Assembly: GCA_024663395.1 (NCBI GenBank) | Contig: JANFAH010000033.1 | Coordinates: 620,001-684,000, forward strand | Direction of reading: 5' to 3' | DNA: 64,000 nt | DNA from: Pisolithus tinctorius | Taxonomy: Eukaryota > Basidiomycota > Agaricomycetes > Boletales > Pisolithaceae | Part shown: piece after piece, positions 1 through 10,469 of the stretch | Layout of the letters: the number at the start of each line of letters is the position of its first letter | Position numbering within the stretch: the stretch's first letter is position 1 | Made by a program: the position numbers and the translations under genes | The notes under the pieces: generated by a model | Told to the model about the DNA's origin: nothing | Database searches by the model: none | Seen by the model: only the letters and a program-made list of their open reading frames with translations

Positions 1-2313
1 GGGAGTAAAGGCATCTGGGACGTACGATTTTACGGTATATTGCCCAGTCTTCGTCATCAGCGCCAAACATATCCTCTTTCCATGCCCAGTCAGTCTTCGC
101 AGGCGAACTCCGCTTGCCCGGATGGAAACTCACCTGTACCAGCCTTCCTCTTCTTCTTTGATACTCGATCGTCTGCAGCAAGGGAAGCGATGTTCTTCAT
201 CCGTGCCTGCGCAACAGCACTCTTCCTATCCGAAAGGGCAGCTTTGCGACGTTCACGCTCCTTAATCCTGCTCATGATCGCCTAGAAGCAGTGTCACCAA
301 CAAGCAGTTAACGCAAAGAATCGAACATATACACCTCTTGTTCCTTGCGCAGCCTTCCAGCCCAACCATCAAAGTCGTTTTCTCGTTCTTCCTCATCGCG
401 ACGTTCCTCCGCTTCCCGTTCTTCTCGTTCCTTTTCTTTTTCCCTGCGCGCCCGAGCACGCGCTTCAAACCCAGCCTTGAGGAGTTTTTGTTTCTTCTTT
501 TCCTTTAGTCCCTCCTCATCAAGCTGCAGGCAAAGAGTAAATAAACAAACCACTGCGATCACTCCTCTAAACTCACTTCTGCGTCGGGAACGTCAACGAG
601 GGTAAAAGTCGGTTCCTCCTGATGTATCCAAGGAAGGTGAAGACGAAGCTACATTTTAGGAAGAAGAAATCCGCACCGTAGGTTCATCTTGACCTTCCGA
701 TTCCTTCTTGCGTACCTTCTTGAGGTCTTGTTCAAGTTTCTTTATCGTCTCATCCAGCGCCGCGTCGTCGTCGAAGCCTTCCTCCAGCAGAGTATTCTGC
801 AGAAAAGGAGGTACATTAGTAAGTCAAAGCATTAAAGATGGATAAGGGGGTATCATTGTTGCTTACCTGCCACTCGCGTTTGTTGTCGCTCTGGTTCTCC
901 CGCAGATTAAGTAGGTACCGGAGGTCGTTCTCTTTCTGCAGGAGCTATACTTCTTCTTCAGCCTTGCCTTTACAGCGCTTGCACATATTACATGTGATGA
1001 CGAGTCCTACGCACCTTCTCCATGCGGTTCTTCGCAGCCATTTCCTGCAACTTCTTGCCTTGTTCCTTTCTCCGCTCCGCGATGCGCGCGAGTTCTTCCT
1101 CAGTCTTTTCCTCCGTCACGGGCACCGTAAATGGGAATTGCACAACGCGGGCAGCTGCTCGCATTACATTGGGGTCGCGGAGCGAACGAAGGGTTGCCTG
1201 GTAATCGGGCGAGAATTCACAGAAATTGTGCAGCATCCACTGCTCCACAAATCGTATATGTAGTCGGTTAGCAGAAAATAGGATAGAAGAGTCAGTCAGT
1301 GGACGGTGCAAATAGCTCGGACAGACAGACCGATGCCTGTGTAGTAGTGACTCGCGTAGGAAAGTTGTGGTATTTTAGCTGACTGAGTTTCAGGAGATAT
1401 TCGGTTGACTGTTGGGCTCCCCATGGTATTCTGGAACACCAGAACACCCTACGTGAACGGTGGGGATGGCCATGGGATGAATACCTGCGTACCGCTTCGC
1501 ATGGCTCAGTATTCCCTTGCCGTTGAGAATAGGAATGATGCTCGTCGATGCGGTGTTGAAGGAGATGGCCAAGCCATCGACATCGAAGGGTACTTTTGGC
1601 CGTTGGTACCTGTAGTAGAACGACATGAGGGCGTCGATGCAAAATGCCAGCGATGGGACGGAATATTGTTCAAACATGAGTTCGGACGTGACTGCCAGTG
1701 TGCTCGAGTCAACCAAAAAAAGAACGAAACGTGGTGGGCGAAAATACTTACGGGCTCGAGAGTGTAGTGGAGACGCGAGCCGCTCTGTCATTAACACGGG
1801 GTGGTCAACGGTGTCTGTGTCGATCCCCAATGTGATGAACGCGCAATCTAAGGCATGTTCCTGTTCGCGTTGAACATACCGTAGGCATACCAGTACACGC
1901 AGACCGCGAAAACCCCCCTGTTAGGACCTAAACCACGCAGACAGAGAATGACGAACCAGTGCATCGAAATTGAGGAGTACATCACCCTCCCATGGTGTAC
2001 GCACTTGTCCTTTGGCTCCGCTGTCCGCATCGATACCGTCTCCGAATAACAGCAATGGCTGGTTGGTCTTGCGATCCTTGTACCGTGCCACGACATTGGA
2101 TACAACATGGGGCGTCTTATTGGTCACATATTCCTCTCGAGAGTCAACGATGGAAGGACATAGAGAAAACCCAAAACGTAATTGAGATGCGCCATTGTCG
2201 ATGATGAGCGGGGTGTCCTGTCCACGGTATGCATTATACGAGTCGGGTAGCACGGCAGCCGGAAGGGTCGGTGTTGGGACCTGGAAGACTTCGATGGGCT
2301 CCTGTTCTGACAT
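1..2313 (-). CDS. ARP5: Actin-related protein 5 (INO80 chromatin remodeller), 3' end outside window
   Basis: Partial gene; the start codon is at 2313 and the C-terminus lies left of position 1. ARP5 is a nuclear actin-fold subunit of the INO80 nucleosome remodeller. The first exon carries the actin-type entry motif IIDNGASQLRFGF. Later exons give ALDCAFITLGIDTDTVDHP and VLMTERLASP (the VNHP/MTE region of ARP5) and SELMFEQYSVPSLAFCIDAL. A long charged insert around 990-1180 (EEKTEEELARIAERRKEQGK) and 90-275 (RIKERERRKAALSDRKS) matches the insertion that sets ARP5 apart from actin. At least five short introns are visible; donors include GTTCGT near 1960 and GTAAGTATT near 1753. It shares its strand with the HET gene to the right. 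Family assignment is firm; exon edges are approximate. Confidence 0.88.
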
Positions 2314-2503
2314 CCTCTGCAGGGTGCTGCCTGTCCGGACTTGGTTCGCTGTTCACTTCCGTCGACCAAACGACATGAAACAACTCTATCCGAAGGCACG
2401 AATATACAAACCTGGATCGAAGACTCCATACTACATAGATACATGAGTGGCGGGTTTCAACGACCTAGTTGTATCATGAAAGCAGTGCTTCAACAGTGAC
2501 CAA

Positions 2504-5500
2504 CTACACTATAGTGAAGGTCCTAATCTTGCTTTGCAAGAGACTAGCCGAGTCCACGGGCTGAGCGACAATAAGGGTGGAAGACGCGATCCTTTTATAT
2601 TCGTCGTGAGGCAATTTGGTCAACAAAAGGGCATTAAATGGTCGTCCTAGTGTCAGGATCACATGTTCTGCACTGGTGGCTTCTGTCCCGGTGGATGGAC
2701 TGAGTAACTTTGAATGCCAGGGGCGAACAAGATACAGAGTACCTGGCGACATTGTCGCATTTTCTAGCTCGTGCGGCAACGCGATCTCGAGCGGCCGTAG
2801 ACCCGACGCCTGGATTTCGTACGTGAAACGCTCAGCTTGCAAGTTTGACCTCTTTAGTTGGACCATTGTAACACGGTGGACGAGGCAAGGTAATATAAGG
2901 CGACGATTGATAAATCGTGGGAGGGGTGACTTGGCAAGCGAGTCATGCAGCCTCCGCAGTGCTTTGCTTGGTGTAGATTTCTCACCCATCGTCGATGCAC
3001 GTTCTTCAGCGTCAGGTTGGTGAAGTGGTGATAACGGCAATGTGCGGTACGAAGTGATGTGGGCTGGGAAACAGCTGTGGAAGGTTGATGCCTCTCCTAC
3101 CCAATCCAGAACTGAGATCTCTCCAGACTGCGATATGATTTCTGCTAGAAGGCGACCCAAGGCGTTTTCAGCAGATTCGCCATAGAGAACGGGTAGATGG
3201 AGGTTGAAGATGCCGAAGAGTGAATAAGCGATATCCTCAGGGCGGGTGGTACGCCGTGAAGATGCCCATTGCAGCCTCGAGCGGGCGTCATCCATACCTG
3301 GAGAAAAGTCTATCAGAAACGGAGACACTATTCTCGTCGTACTTTCGAGCTCCCCGATCACAAGGCTGTCTGTTTTATGATTTGAAGATGTAAGATTCTT
3401 GTAGAGCGACCAGTTTTGGGTGTAGAATAGTACGGTGCGGGGGGCCAGCAATTCTTGGAGGGTCCATCCCCGTCCGAACCATTTGCTACTGGAAAATGAA
3501 CCGGCATCTGACACGTCCGCGAGATACACGATAGTCAGCGTGGATCGTCGGTACCATCTGAACATCGATCCAATTGCTTCTTGCAACTCGGCACTGCTAT
3601 CTTTGTCTATGCAACATGTATCGCTCCATGCCCATAAGTAATCCTTCTTACAGGCAATGAGACAGAAGGCTTGGAGCTTTTCGTGACCGGCCTTTGTTGA
3701 CATACTGTATATCGAGGAGCCCTCGACGTCACGCAACGATGGCTCGTCTTCGCCCCAGCGGTGGGAAAGCATAACATATCGGAAGTATGCCAAGACGACA
3801 GCACGGATGGATTCTACTCGCTGATTAGGGCAGCATGCCATGACTGAGGAGAGCAGCTCATTGCATTGTCGACTGACTAGAAAATGCGATATCTGGGTAT
3901 CCCGATCGCACAGGGTGCCGGTTTGTGTGTGAAGCAGTCTGGTTGGAGCACTTTTTAGGACGTCAAATGCGACATCCCGGATAAGCTGTTTAATATCGAC
4001 TTGATCAACACGTGAGGCACCAGAGATCACCATTCCAACTCGCGGGCTGATCTTCATTTCGAGATACGTCGTAAGACTGTCCAGAGATACATGATAATCT
4101 GGTTCTCCACGCGTAAACAGCCGCAAGGCTTCTTGTTCGAGTGCGATAGCCTTGTCTAAATCAGATGCGGCAGCTTTGTAACGAAACCTGTCTGCTAGAC
4201 ATTGTGCAAGATCATGGAGACACGAAGGGCGTCTAGGATGACCGGTTGGACGCAGTTGCAGCACATATCTGTGAAGTATAATGGCTTCGTTCAAGTCGGT
4301 AATTGCGCGTTCATTTCGAGATCTATCCCGAAGGAATTTTGCAAGGGAATGGAGATCCTCTGCTGCTCGGTCGAGGGCGGGGGACTGATCCCCACTCGGT
4401 GCCAGACGTAGGTGGTGAACCCACTCTCGGAGGAAAAGAGTGAGTTTTTCAAAAGAAAGAGCATGATAGGGGTGCCCTGATGGTCGGAGCTCCATTACGA
4501 AGGCTGCAAGGCTAATGGCCTCATCCAGGTCGGCAGGTGAAGCACATTTTCGAAACTGGTCCCAAGAACGTAGTGCGAGGTCATAGAGTGATGAGGCATC
4601 ACGCTCCGTATCGCCTGGCGGACGGAGCATCAAAGATACTCGAGGAAGGGTCGACACATTCGATATCGCAGACCACTTCGAAAACCTGTTCCGCAGGTAG
4701 AATGCGAGGGTGTGAAGAAGATCTGTGCGATCTGCATGCCCTGGTGGGCAGATGACCAATGCAGATCGTGCTAATGCAATAGCCCCTTCTAGATCGCCTG
4801 TCATGCGAAGGCTCCTATACCTGTCCCAATAGCAAAATCCGAGACGGCGGACAGATAATAACCGCCATGGATGTCCAGGGCGGTGTAGTTCCAGTGCAGT
4901 ACAGTGCAGCTCAATTGCCTCCTCCAAGTCGCGCATTACAGTTTGTTTGTGGAACTTCATCCAGAGGGAGGTGCCAAGGCTGTCAAGAAACAGGCCACGA
5001 TTGGGATCTCCGGGTGGACAGAACCCAAGTGCTGCACGTTTGAGCAGGATTACTTCTTCCAAATCGGCAACTACCCCCTGAATGTCATATCTATGTAGCA
5101 GACAGAGAGCAAGTCCAAGGAGCAATGAACGCCGACAAGGATGTCCAGGAGGGCATAACTCCAATGCAGCGTGGTGCAGCTCCATCGCCTCCCCCAAGTC
5201 GTGCATTGCGGCTTGTTTTTGAAACTTCATCCGGAGAGAAGTACCAAGGATGTCAAGAAATAGGCCATGATCAGGATCTCCATGCGGGCAAAGCTCTAGT
5301 GCCGCACATTTGAGCAGGATCACTTCTTCCAAGTTGGCAACCACTCCCTGATTTTCATACCTACGTAGCAGACAGAGAGCAAGGCCATGGCGTGATGAAT
5401 GCCGATAAGGATGTCCAAGGGGATGTAACTCCAATGCAGCGTGGTGGAGGTCAATCGCCTCTTCTAAATCACGCATCACGGCTTGTTTCTGAAACCTCGT

Positions 5501-5878
5501 CCGAAGGGAGGTTCCAAGGCTGTCAAGGAACAGGCCACGATCTGGATCTCCGGGTAAACAGAGCTCTAGCGCTGCACGCTTGAGGAGAATTACTTCTTCC
5601 AAGTCGGCAACTGCCCCCTGAATATCATACCTGTGGAGCAGACAGAGAGCGAGGCCAAGGAGCGATGAACGCCGATGAGGATGCCCCACAGGGCGAAGTT
5701 CCAGTGCTGCGCGATGCATCCCAATCGCCTCCTCCAGGTCGTCGATTTTCCACTCTTTCCCGAATCTGTAGTAGAGGGCCCTCGCCAGTTTGTCCAGGGC
5801 ATTGTCTCGGTCATTGTGCTCCGGACTATAGCATTTTAACTCCGAGCGCTTCCTGGGAACGTCGTCTGCGGAATGCAT
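2504..5878 (-). CDS. TPR-repeat / HET-domain protein (heterokaryon-incompatibility type)
   Basis: Single long open frame of about 1,124 codons. The frame extends to 6109 but only with a TTG, so the first ATG at 5878 is preferred. A good intron (GTGAGT at 5944, CTACCTAG ending 5893) may lie in the 5' UTR. The N-terminal half is TPR-like repeats of about 45 residues (DLEEAI-L-H-AALEL-P-GHP type), including three near-identical 90-residue units. The C-terminal part has a HET domain: YVMLSHRWGEDEPSL near 3740-3780, then DTCCIDKDSSAELQEAIGSMF, then GRGWTLQELLAP near 3440-3475, followed by RTTRPEDIAYSLFGIFNLHLPV. HET domains trigger cell death in fungal non-self recognition; TPRs bind proteins. I see no NACHT or NB-ARC domain. 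Function is inferred from domains only. Confidence 0.85.
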   Translation of the reverse strand: MHSADDVPRKRSELKCYSPEHNDRDNALDKLARALYYRFGKEWKIDDLEEAIGMHRAALELRPVGHPHRRSSLLGLALCLLHRYDIQGAVADLEEVILLKRAALELCLPGDPDRGLFLDSLGTSLRTRFQKQAVMRDLEEAIDLHHAALELHPLGHPYRHSSRHGLALCLLRRYENQGVVANLEEVILLKCAALELCPHGDPDHGLFLDILGTSLRMKFQKQAAMHDLGEAMELHHAALELCPPGHPCRRSLLLGLALCLLHRYDIQGVVADLEEVILLKRAALGFCPPGDPNRGLFLDSLGTSLWMKFHKQTVMRDLEEAIELHCTALELHRPGHPWRLLSVRRLGFCYWDRYRSLRMTGDLEGAIALARSALVICPPGHADRTDLLHTLAFYLRNRFSKWSAISNVSTLPRVSLMLRPPGDTERDASSLYDLALRSWDQFRKCASPADLDEAISLAAFVMELRPSGHPYHALSFEKLTLFLREWVHHLRLAPSGDQSPALDRAAEDLHSLAKFLRDRSRNERAITDLNEAIILHRYVLQLRPTGHPRRPSCLHDLAQCLADRFRYKAAASDLDKAIALEQEALRLFTRGEPDYHVSLDSLTTYLEMKISPRVGMVISGASRVDQVDIKQLIRDVAFDVLKSAPTRLLHTQTGTLCDRDTQISHFLVSRQCNELLSSVMACCPNQRVESIRAVVLAYFRYVMLSHRWGEDEPSLRDVEGSSIYSMSTKAGHEKLQAFCLIACKKDYLWAWSDTCCIDKDSSAELQEAIGSMFRWYRRSTLTIVYLADVSDAGSFSSSKWFGRGWTLQELLAPRTVLFYTQNWSLYKNLTSSNHKTDSLVIGELESTTRIVSPFLIDFSPGMDDARSRLQWASSRRTTRPEDIAYSLFGIFNLHLPVLYGESAENALGRLLAEIISQSGEISVLDWVGEASTFHSCFPAHITSYRTLPLSPLHQPDAEERASTMGEKSTPSKALRRLHDSLAKSPLPRFINRRLILPCLVHRVTMVQLKRSNLQAERFTYEIQASGLRPLEIALPHELENATMSPGTLYLVRPWHSKLLSPSTGTEATSAEHVILTLGRPFNALLLTKLPHDEYKRIASSTLIVAQPVDSASLLQSKIRTFTIV
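4881..5690 (-). repeat. Three 270-bp tandem coding repeats in the TPR region
   Basis: A marker encoding GHP (plus-strand atgtccagg or a close variant) occurs at 4871, 5141, 5411 and 5681, an exact 270-bp spacing. This defines three full units plus a diverged next one. Each unit encodes 90 residues, i.e. two alternating TPR-like helical pairs (RHGLALCLLRRYENQG then GDPDHGLFLDILGTSLRMKF). The copies are much closer to each other than to the outer repeats, which suggests recent duplication or gene conversion. Confidence 0.9.
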
Positions 5879-6789
5879 TCGATGCTGTTGCACTAGGTAG
5901 AGATGAGCCTTCAGAGGCGAATTGGACAAAGCACAAGAACTCACCGGATAAAGACGCCGTTTACAAAGCAAATAATCTGATAACGAAGTGTGATAAGAAC
6001 TATGTACGTGGGGGTTAACGAAAGTTAAGTAACACAATGACCCGATAGGGACCTCACCAACGGGCTGAAGCCACGCAAAGCGCAAATTGGTTGATGACGC
6101 GATGAACAACCAGGCTGAATATTGCTCAGCTACTTGGAAGCTGGGAAAAAAAAACTGAAAAAGAGCTCACCTAGTGACTCGAGAGCTGGTAGACGTCGAC
6201 GAGAGAGGGGTAAAGAGCTGTAGTGTACTTACGAGAAGCACAGGATTGAAATTGCCGCCCAGCTGTCTAACCTAAGCTCTGCTCGACCACTAAATACGCG
6301 CATTTCTGTGGCTCCATAATTTCTTAATTAGATTTAGTTTCCCTCAGCCACAGGAATTGTCTCGGAATTAAAGGTGGGGTGTCCACGGCCAGGACTCCAC
6401 TACTGGTGGTGCTTGTCCAGTCACAGCCAGCCACTGAATAGTGCCGCTCGCTACTCATGCGCGCCAAATAGTGGGACGGGACAAATCCAGGGACATTGAA
6501 GTTGTTCTGAAGGACTTCGTCGTTCTTTCCGCACGGATTCTAAAGCTCTGAGTCAAAGTCTCCTCAAGGACTTAGTCGACTCACATGACACATTACGGTC
6601 AACTTACAGTGAAGTAGTCAAGTGTGAATATTTGAACGTCGAGAGAACTGCGCCAGTGATGCTATTGGAATCGCGATTGACAACAGGAGCATTTGAACTC
6701 TTGACAAGTACTTACACTGAAAAGGAGAACCTGCCCGGTCCCGCATTCAAATGCTCAACACAGTCAATGCTCCGAGAACTAGGAAATCT
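5879..6789. other. Upstream region of the HET gene, no gene seen
   Basis: Probable 5' UTR with an intron (5893-5944) and promoter of the HET gene, then non-coding sequence up to the DOT1-like fragment. No plausible coding frame, tRNA or transposon ends were seen. Confidence 0.45.
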
Positions 6790-7630
6790 TGGATTTTGCT
6801 AGCGCGATGGTTCTGCTTTCTGTACACACACGAGTCGGCCCCGAAAATTCCATCCGTCCAGTCCATCTCATCGTGGGGTGGCCCTTTATTATAGAAAATT
6901 CGAACGCAAGGCTGCACTGACTAGCTACAAAGAGCCGAAAAGGCAGTCAGTCAGTAACTTACGTTTAACGGCACGCATCATGGAAATACGTACGAGTTTC
7001 CTCGACGACCTTGTTATTGACGACCATGACGTCCGCTTTCGGAAGGAGCGCACCAATCCGACTGCTCGTCAACATGTCAGTTTGACATTACCCAGCATTA
7101 GCCCCTACATCCGTCCGGCAGCGTTTACGGAACTGTTCCCGAGTGAGACTTGCGGGGCACAGCACGAACCTCTACGCCGAAGGATGAGGACCCTGTAGCA
7201 AGCGCTGCGTGTAGCAAAACGTGCCGACGCCAGACCCGAGGCTAACCAGAAGTGAACCCATGTGCGAGTCGGTCTGTGCGATGGTTTTGTCGGTGAAAGA
7301 GGGCATTAACTCTCCATAAGCTTAGTTCATAAATGCCGAGTATCGATCCAGTTGTCTGATGTCGGGGCCGACAATACGTCAATATATCTCCTCGATAAGA
7401 ACTCGCTTTGGGATGCCTCGATGAGGTATGTATATTAGAAGCTGATTCGGAAGTACAGGTTCAAACACATCGCCCGGAAGGAGCGGGTGCTTCAGCGAGC
7501 GCGGAGATGGTGCCCACCGTGTGAAGGAGTAGCAGACCATCCCGTCATCAGACGGCACCTTGGTGCGTACGCAGATGATTCGGCTGGGCTGTGTTCTCTG
7601 AGTTGTGGGAGGATTCACGAGTAAAGACAC
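6790..7630 (-). pseudogene. Truncated, decayed copy of the DOT1 methyltransferase 3' half
   Basis: This stretch runs collinear with the 3' part of the intact DOT1 gene at about 12040-13170, including non-coding sequence past the stop (ggattttgctagcg... against gattttgctagcg...). Recognisable peptides are LLPGDVFEPVLPNQLL, PHRGIPKRVL, YGELMPSFTDK and LLVSLGSGVG. The reading frame is broken: TGA follows EEIY near 7381, another stop falls in the exon homologous to SAFTSEVYGEL, and a stretch present in the intact gene between NQLL and the HRGIPKR motif is missing. The N-terminal exons are absent. It cannot encode a methyltransferase. Confidence 0.85.
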
Positions 7631-7838
7631 TGTGCAGAGCAGGCAAGTTAGAGACTAGAGCTTAGTGAAAATAACGCAACGACCCAACGGGGACTCCTCC
7701 TAGTAGCGCTAGCTGTGAAGCATGCAATAGGTCAAGGAAACAAGGCTATGTCCTGCTCAGGTGAATCCGACACTCACCGGTAGGCTCAAAGGTCGACGAG
7801 AATCTAGCGCGGTGAACGTCCCACGCACACCAACATCG

Positions 7839-8652
7839 ATGCTCCGTATTCCTTCTCAACATTACTGATTCACTGCTCTTATCGTTTTCAATAGTCATTG
7901 ACCTGACGGGCGGTATAGCTACTGGAGAGTCAACAGTCTCTGCTCTTCTGAGAACCTCCAGTATCCCCATCATTGATGCCGACATCCTCGCTCGTGAGGT
8001 CGTCGCTCCCGGTACCCGTGCACTCTCCAAGATAGCGGCATATTTTGGGCCTGATATCATCCTTCCTGATGGCTCACTCGACCGCAAGAAATTTGGTTCC
8101 ATTGTCTTCAATGACGAGACTAAACGAAGAAAGTTGAACTCCATCGTGCACCCTGCTGTAACATGGGCGATCATGTGGAATATACTTGGGTGCTGGATCC
8201 GGGGAGGACGTATGTGTGTCGTTGACGTACCGCTTCTCATTGAGGGCGGACTCTGCAAATGGATGGGCTGCATCATGTGGTGTATTGGTGGGTGCTGAAT
8301 ATGCATCTTCCTCCTGTCTTTCTACACAAACCACATATACAGTTCCCCAGAGACCCAACTTCAACGCCTCATGGCCCGTGACAAATCCACTTATCCCGAA
8401 GCCTCAGCTCGACTCACCTCCCAACAGCCAATATCCTCCAAAATTGCGTGTGCAGACATCGTCATCGATAACTCTGGATCATGTGCTGAACTGGAAGAGC
8501 AAGTTCGACTGTTCCTGAAGCGGTTGGAACGTACGGTTGGTCGAACGTGGGTTGTGAGCTGGCTCTTGCCTCCTTTCGGCTTGCTGTCTGCTGCATGGAC
8601 ACTTCTTGTGCGTATGGCATTGTGCATGAAGCTGACGAAGAGGATAAGGTGA
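7839..8652 (+). CDS. CAB5: Dephospho-CoA kinase-like protein with a substituted P-loop
   Basis: Family of the last step of coenzyme A synthesis (ATP + dephospho-CoA). Motifs in order: LTGGIATGES (P-loop), IPIIDADILAREVV, RKKFGSIVFNDETKRRKLNS, IVHPAV, VVDVPLLIEGG, SPETQLQRLMARD and ADIVIDNSG, ending in the usual hydrophobic tail. The start needs a 7-nt first exon (ATGCTCC, 7839-7845) and a 49-nt intron (7846-7894) with a CTGAT branch site, giving MLLIDLTGG. A second intron ends at 8342; its donor is at 8280 or 8294. The P-loop lysine (GKS in the family) is GAG, Glu, at 7927-7929, and the family's GLTGG is DLTGG. The frame is otherwise open. It is either an inactive paralogue or a young pseudogene. 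Confidence 0.78.
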
Positions 8653-8758
8653 TAAGACCGAGGAATGGCAGTTGAGATCTCGCACTTTCTTGCTTCGAGA
8701 TTTTTCGAGTTGAGTCGTACGGACAAGTAAAATGCTGTAGGTCCATGTAATTACTAAC

Positions 8759-9883
8759 TCAAGGTTTCATACTCTCTTCGAGATACACGACAAACTTGTC
8801 CGCAACGCTCTGCTCACTCCAATCCACCGCACCCTTCTCTGTTGTACCCAGTGTAATCGCCTTCTTATGCAACGTCACAAACTGTCTTTTCAACCTCTGC
8901 AGCTCCGACAGTGTCACATTACGTGGGGGAAGGGTTATGCGGACTTGCAGCGTAGGGGAGAGAGTGACGGGGGTGATGCCGCCGAGCGAGCCGGAGCTGA
9001 CCTGTTCGGAGACGAGGGCAGAAACGACTGAAGCAGTGGTGTGCTCGAGCGTACGCAGGGCGTCGGTCGGGGCTTTTGCGACCTGTAATAGAGCAACATT
9101 AGGATGCAAGACTGTGTACAGCATGATGGCGGATTGACAGCTTGTGTCCCCGTGTTGGGGGGCTTTATTATTCCTTCCGTTATCGCTCTCCAGATGTCGT
9201 CTGCTGGTACGTCTTCATCTGTCCATGACACGGTAAAGAGAGGGGAGTCCCATCGAACCATCGAAGAGGGTTCTTCATAGCGCTGCAGCAGGTTCGCAAG
9301 GCTAGTGACGTGAGTGTGAGTTTGCTTGTAATGTGCAAGAGGTCGACGTCGTACGTCTCTGGGAGATATGCTTTTCCATCCGTGCGTTCGCTGTTCCATT
9401 GCTTGCACAGATCGGGCATAGCGAGCACGTACACCTAGGCCTACCCCGGTCAGTCGCAGTAGCACATGGAACGAGGATGCATTAAATACTCACCGTACAG
9501 ACGCGGACTCTGAGCTCTCTCGCAGCACAATACATCTGATACCGGAATCCCTTGATGTAGTTCAGCGAATCGACGATGACAACCTTGTTCTGAGCCAGGT
9601 TACGCTGGACAGCTGTAAAGAGCGTTCCACGAGCTAGTTTTTCCGATCTCGAATCTGACACATGGGATCCCCTCTCATCTTCTATTCGATAGATGACATC
9701 GGAGCACGTACCATTGTAAGAAGATCGGTCGATGTTGAGAGTGTCATCGTCGAGGACAACGACGGACAGCGATGGTCCCACATAAGACGGGTCTGCCAGC
9801 CGGGCTTCGATGTGTCGTTTGATCTGAGCTGCCCGCTGTGATTTTCCAGAGGATGGATAGCCAGAAATCGTGATGAGGGCCAT
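8759..9883 (-). CDS. KTI12: KTI12-type P-loop protein (Elongator-associated, tRNA wobble modification)
   Basis: KTI12 is a P-loop ATPase related to PSTK that binds tRNA and supports Elongator in modifying wobble uridines. The protein starts ITISGYPSSGKSQRAAQIK with an intact Walker A. It continues with VVVLDDDTLN, KVVIVDSLNYIKGFRYQMYCAARE (Walker B-like region typical of KTI12), LLQRYEEPSSMVRWDSPLFTV, and the C-terminal helical tail LSELQRLKRQFVTLHKKA ending EESMKP. There are at least three exons, with introns near 9440-9495 and 9080-9150. The start at 9883 lies 28 bp from the start of the divergent, broken APN1. In contrast to its neighbours this gene looks intact. Confidence 0.86.
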
Positions 9884-9911
9884 CTAGAACAAGTATGACG
9901 TCAAGCTGGGA

Positions 9912-10330
9912 ATGTTGCTCACATCAAATATTCAGCGTCTGCCATTTTCTAGTGTCGCCGTTCCCCCACCTACCAAGCGACGACGGACGGCGAGACCAAA
10001 CGATGCGGGCACGACTACAGAAGTTTCCCTACGTGCGTATGCAACCTATGGAAAGTCGGTCCACATGTATCTGCCGCAGGAGGTGTCGAGAACGCCGTCC
10101 TCAACGCTGCTCGTATCGGGTATGTCTCGAGTCCTCAGTTCACCCGTTTACCGCATTCTTTGCATTCAAATTCATGCCTGTTACCATGCCACAGTGCCAA
10201 TGCATTTGCCCTCTTCGTCAAATCGCAGCGTAAATGAGCAGCCCCGCCTCTCACCGAATCCAACATCTCCACTTTCAAGGCTCGCTAGTCCGAGTTCGGA
10301 TATTCACCTGCTCACGCACATTGTTCAGAG
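9912..10330 (+). pseudogene. Remnant of APN1-type AP endonuclease (endonuclease IV family)
   Basis: The N-terminal signature of fungal APN1 is readable: EVSLRAYAT, then GPHVSAAGGVENAVLNAARIG, a normal intron (10120-10194), ANAFALFVKSQRK, and AAPPLTESNISTFKAR. These enzymes cut abasic sites in base-excision repair. Three lesions kill it. About 2 extra bases near 10046 throw HVSAAGG out of frame. The conserved Trp after QRK is TGA (10235-10237). TAG follows KAR (10286-10288). After SEFGYSPAH the similarity is lost, and the metal-binding C-terminal two thirds are not seen. It starts 28 bp from KTI12, so the divergent pair is probably ancestral. Confidence 0.85.
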
Positions 10331-10469
10331 GCGTATGTTTTGGCGTTACGTGCTTGCGTCCGTGCCGCATTGAAAGTGCATCCGACTTCTTGTCGTCTCC
10401 TTATTTTACCATGACTCTCTCCTTCAGGGGGAAGCCGATACTCAACATGTTTTTTTCGGCAGACGCACC

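Noticed and set aside
2504..5878. NLR-type receptor (NACHT or NB-ARC)
   Set aside because: No Walker A or other nucleotide-binding motif was found between the TPR repeats and the HET domain.
5879..6109. 77 extra N-terminal residues of the HET protein
   Set aside because: The extended frame starts with TTG, reads like non-coding sequence and spans a good intron.
7839..7900. Lost start codon in the CAB5-like gene (ATA at 7891)
   Set aside because: A 7-nt first exon with a 49-nt intron and CTGAT branch site gives MLLIDLTGG, so the start is present.
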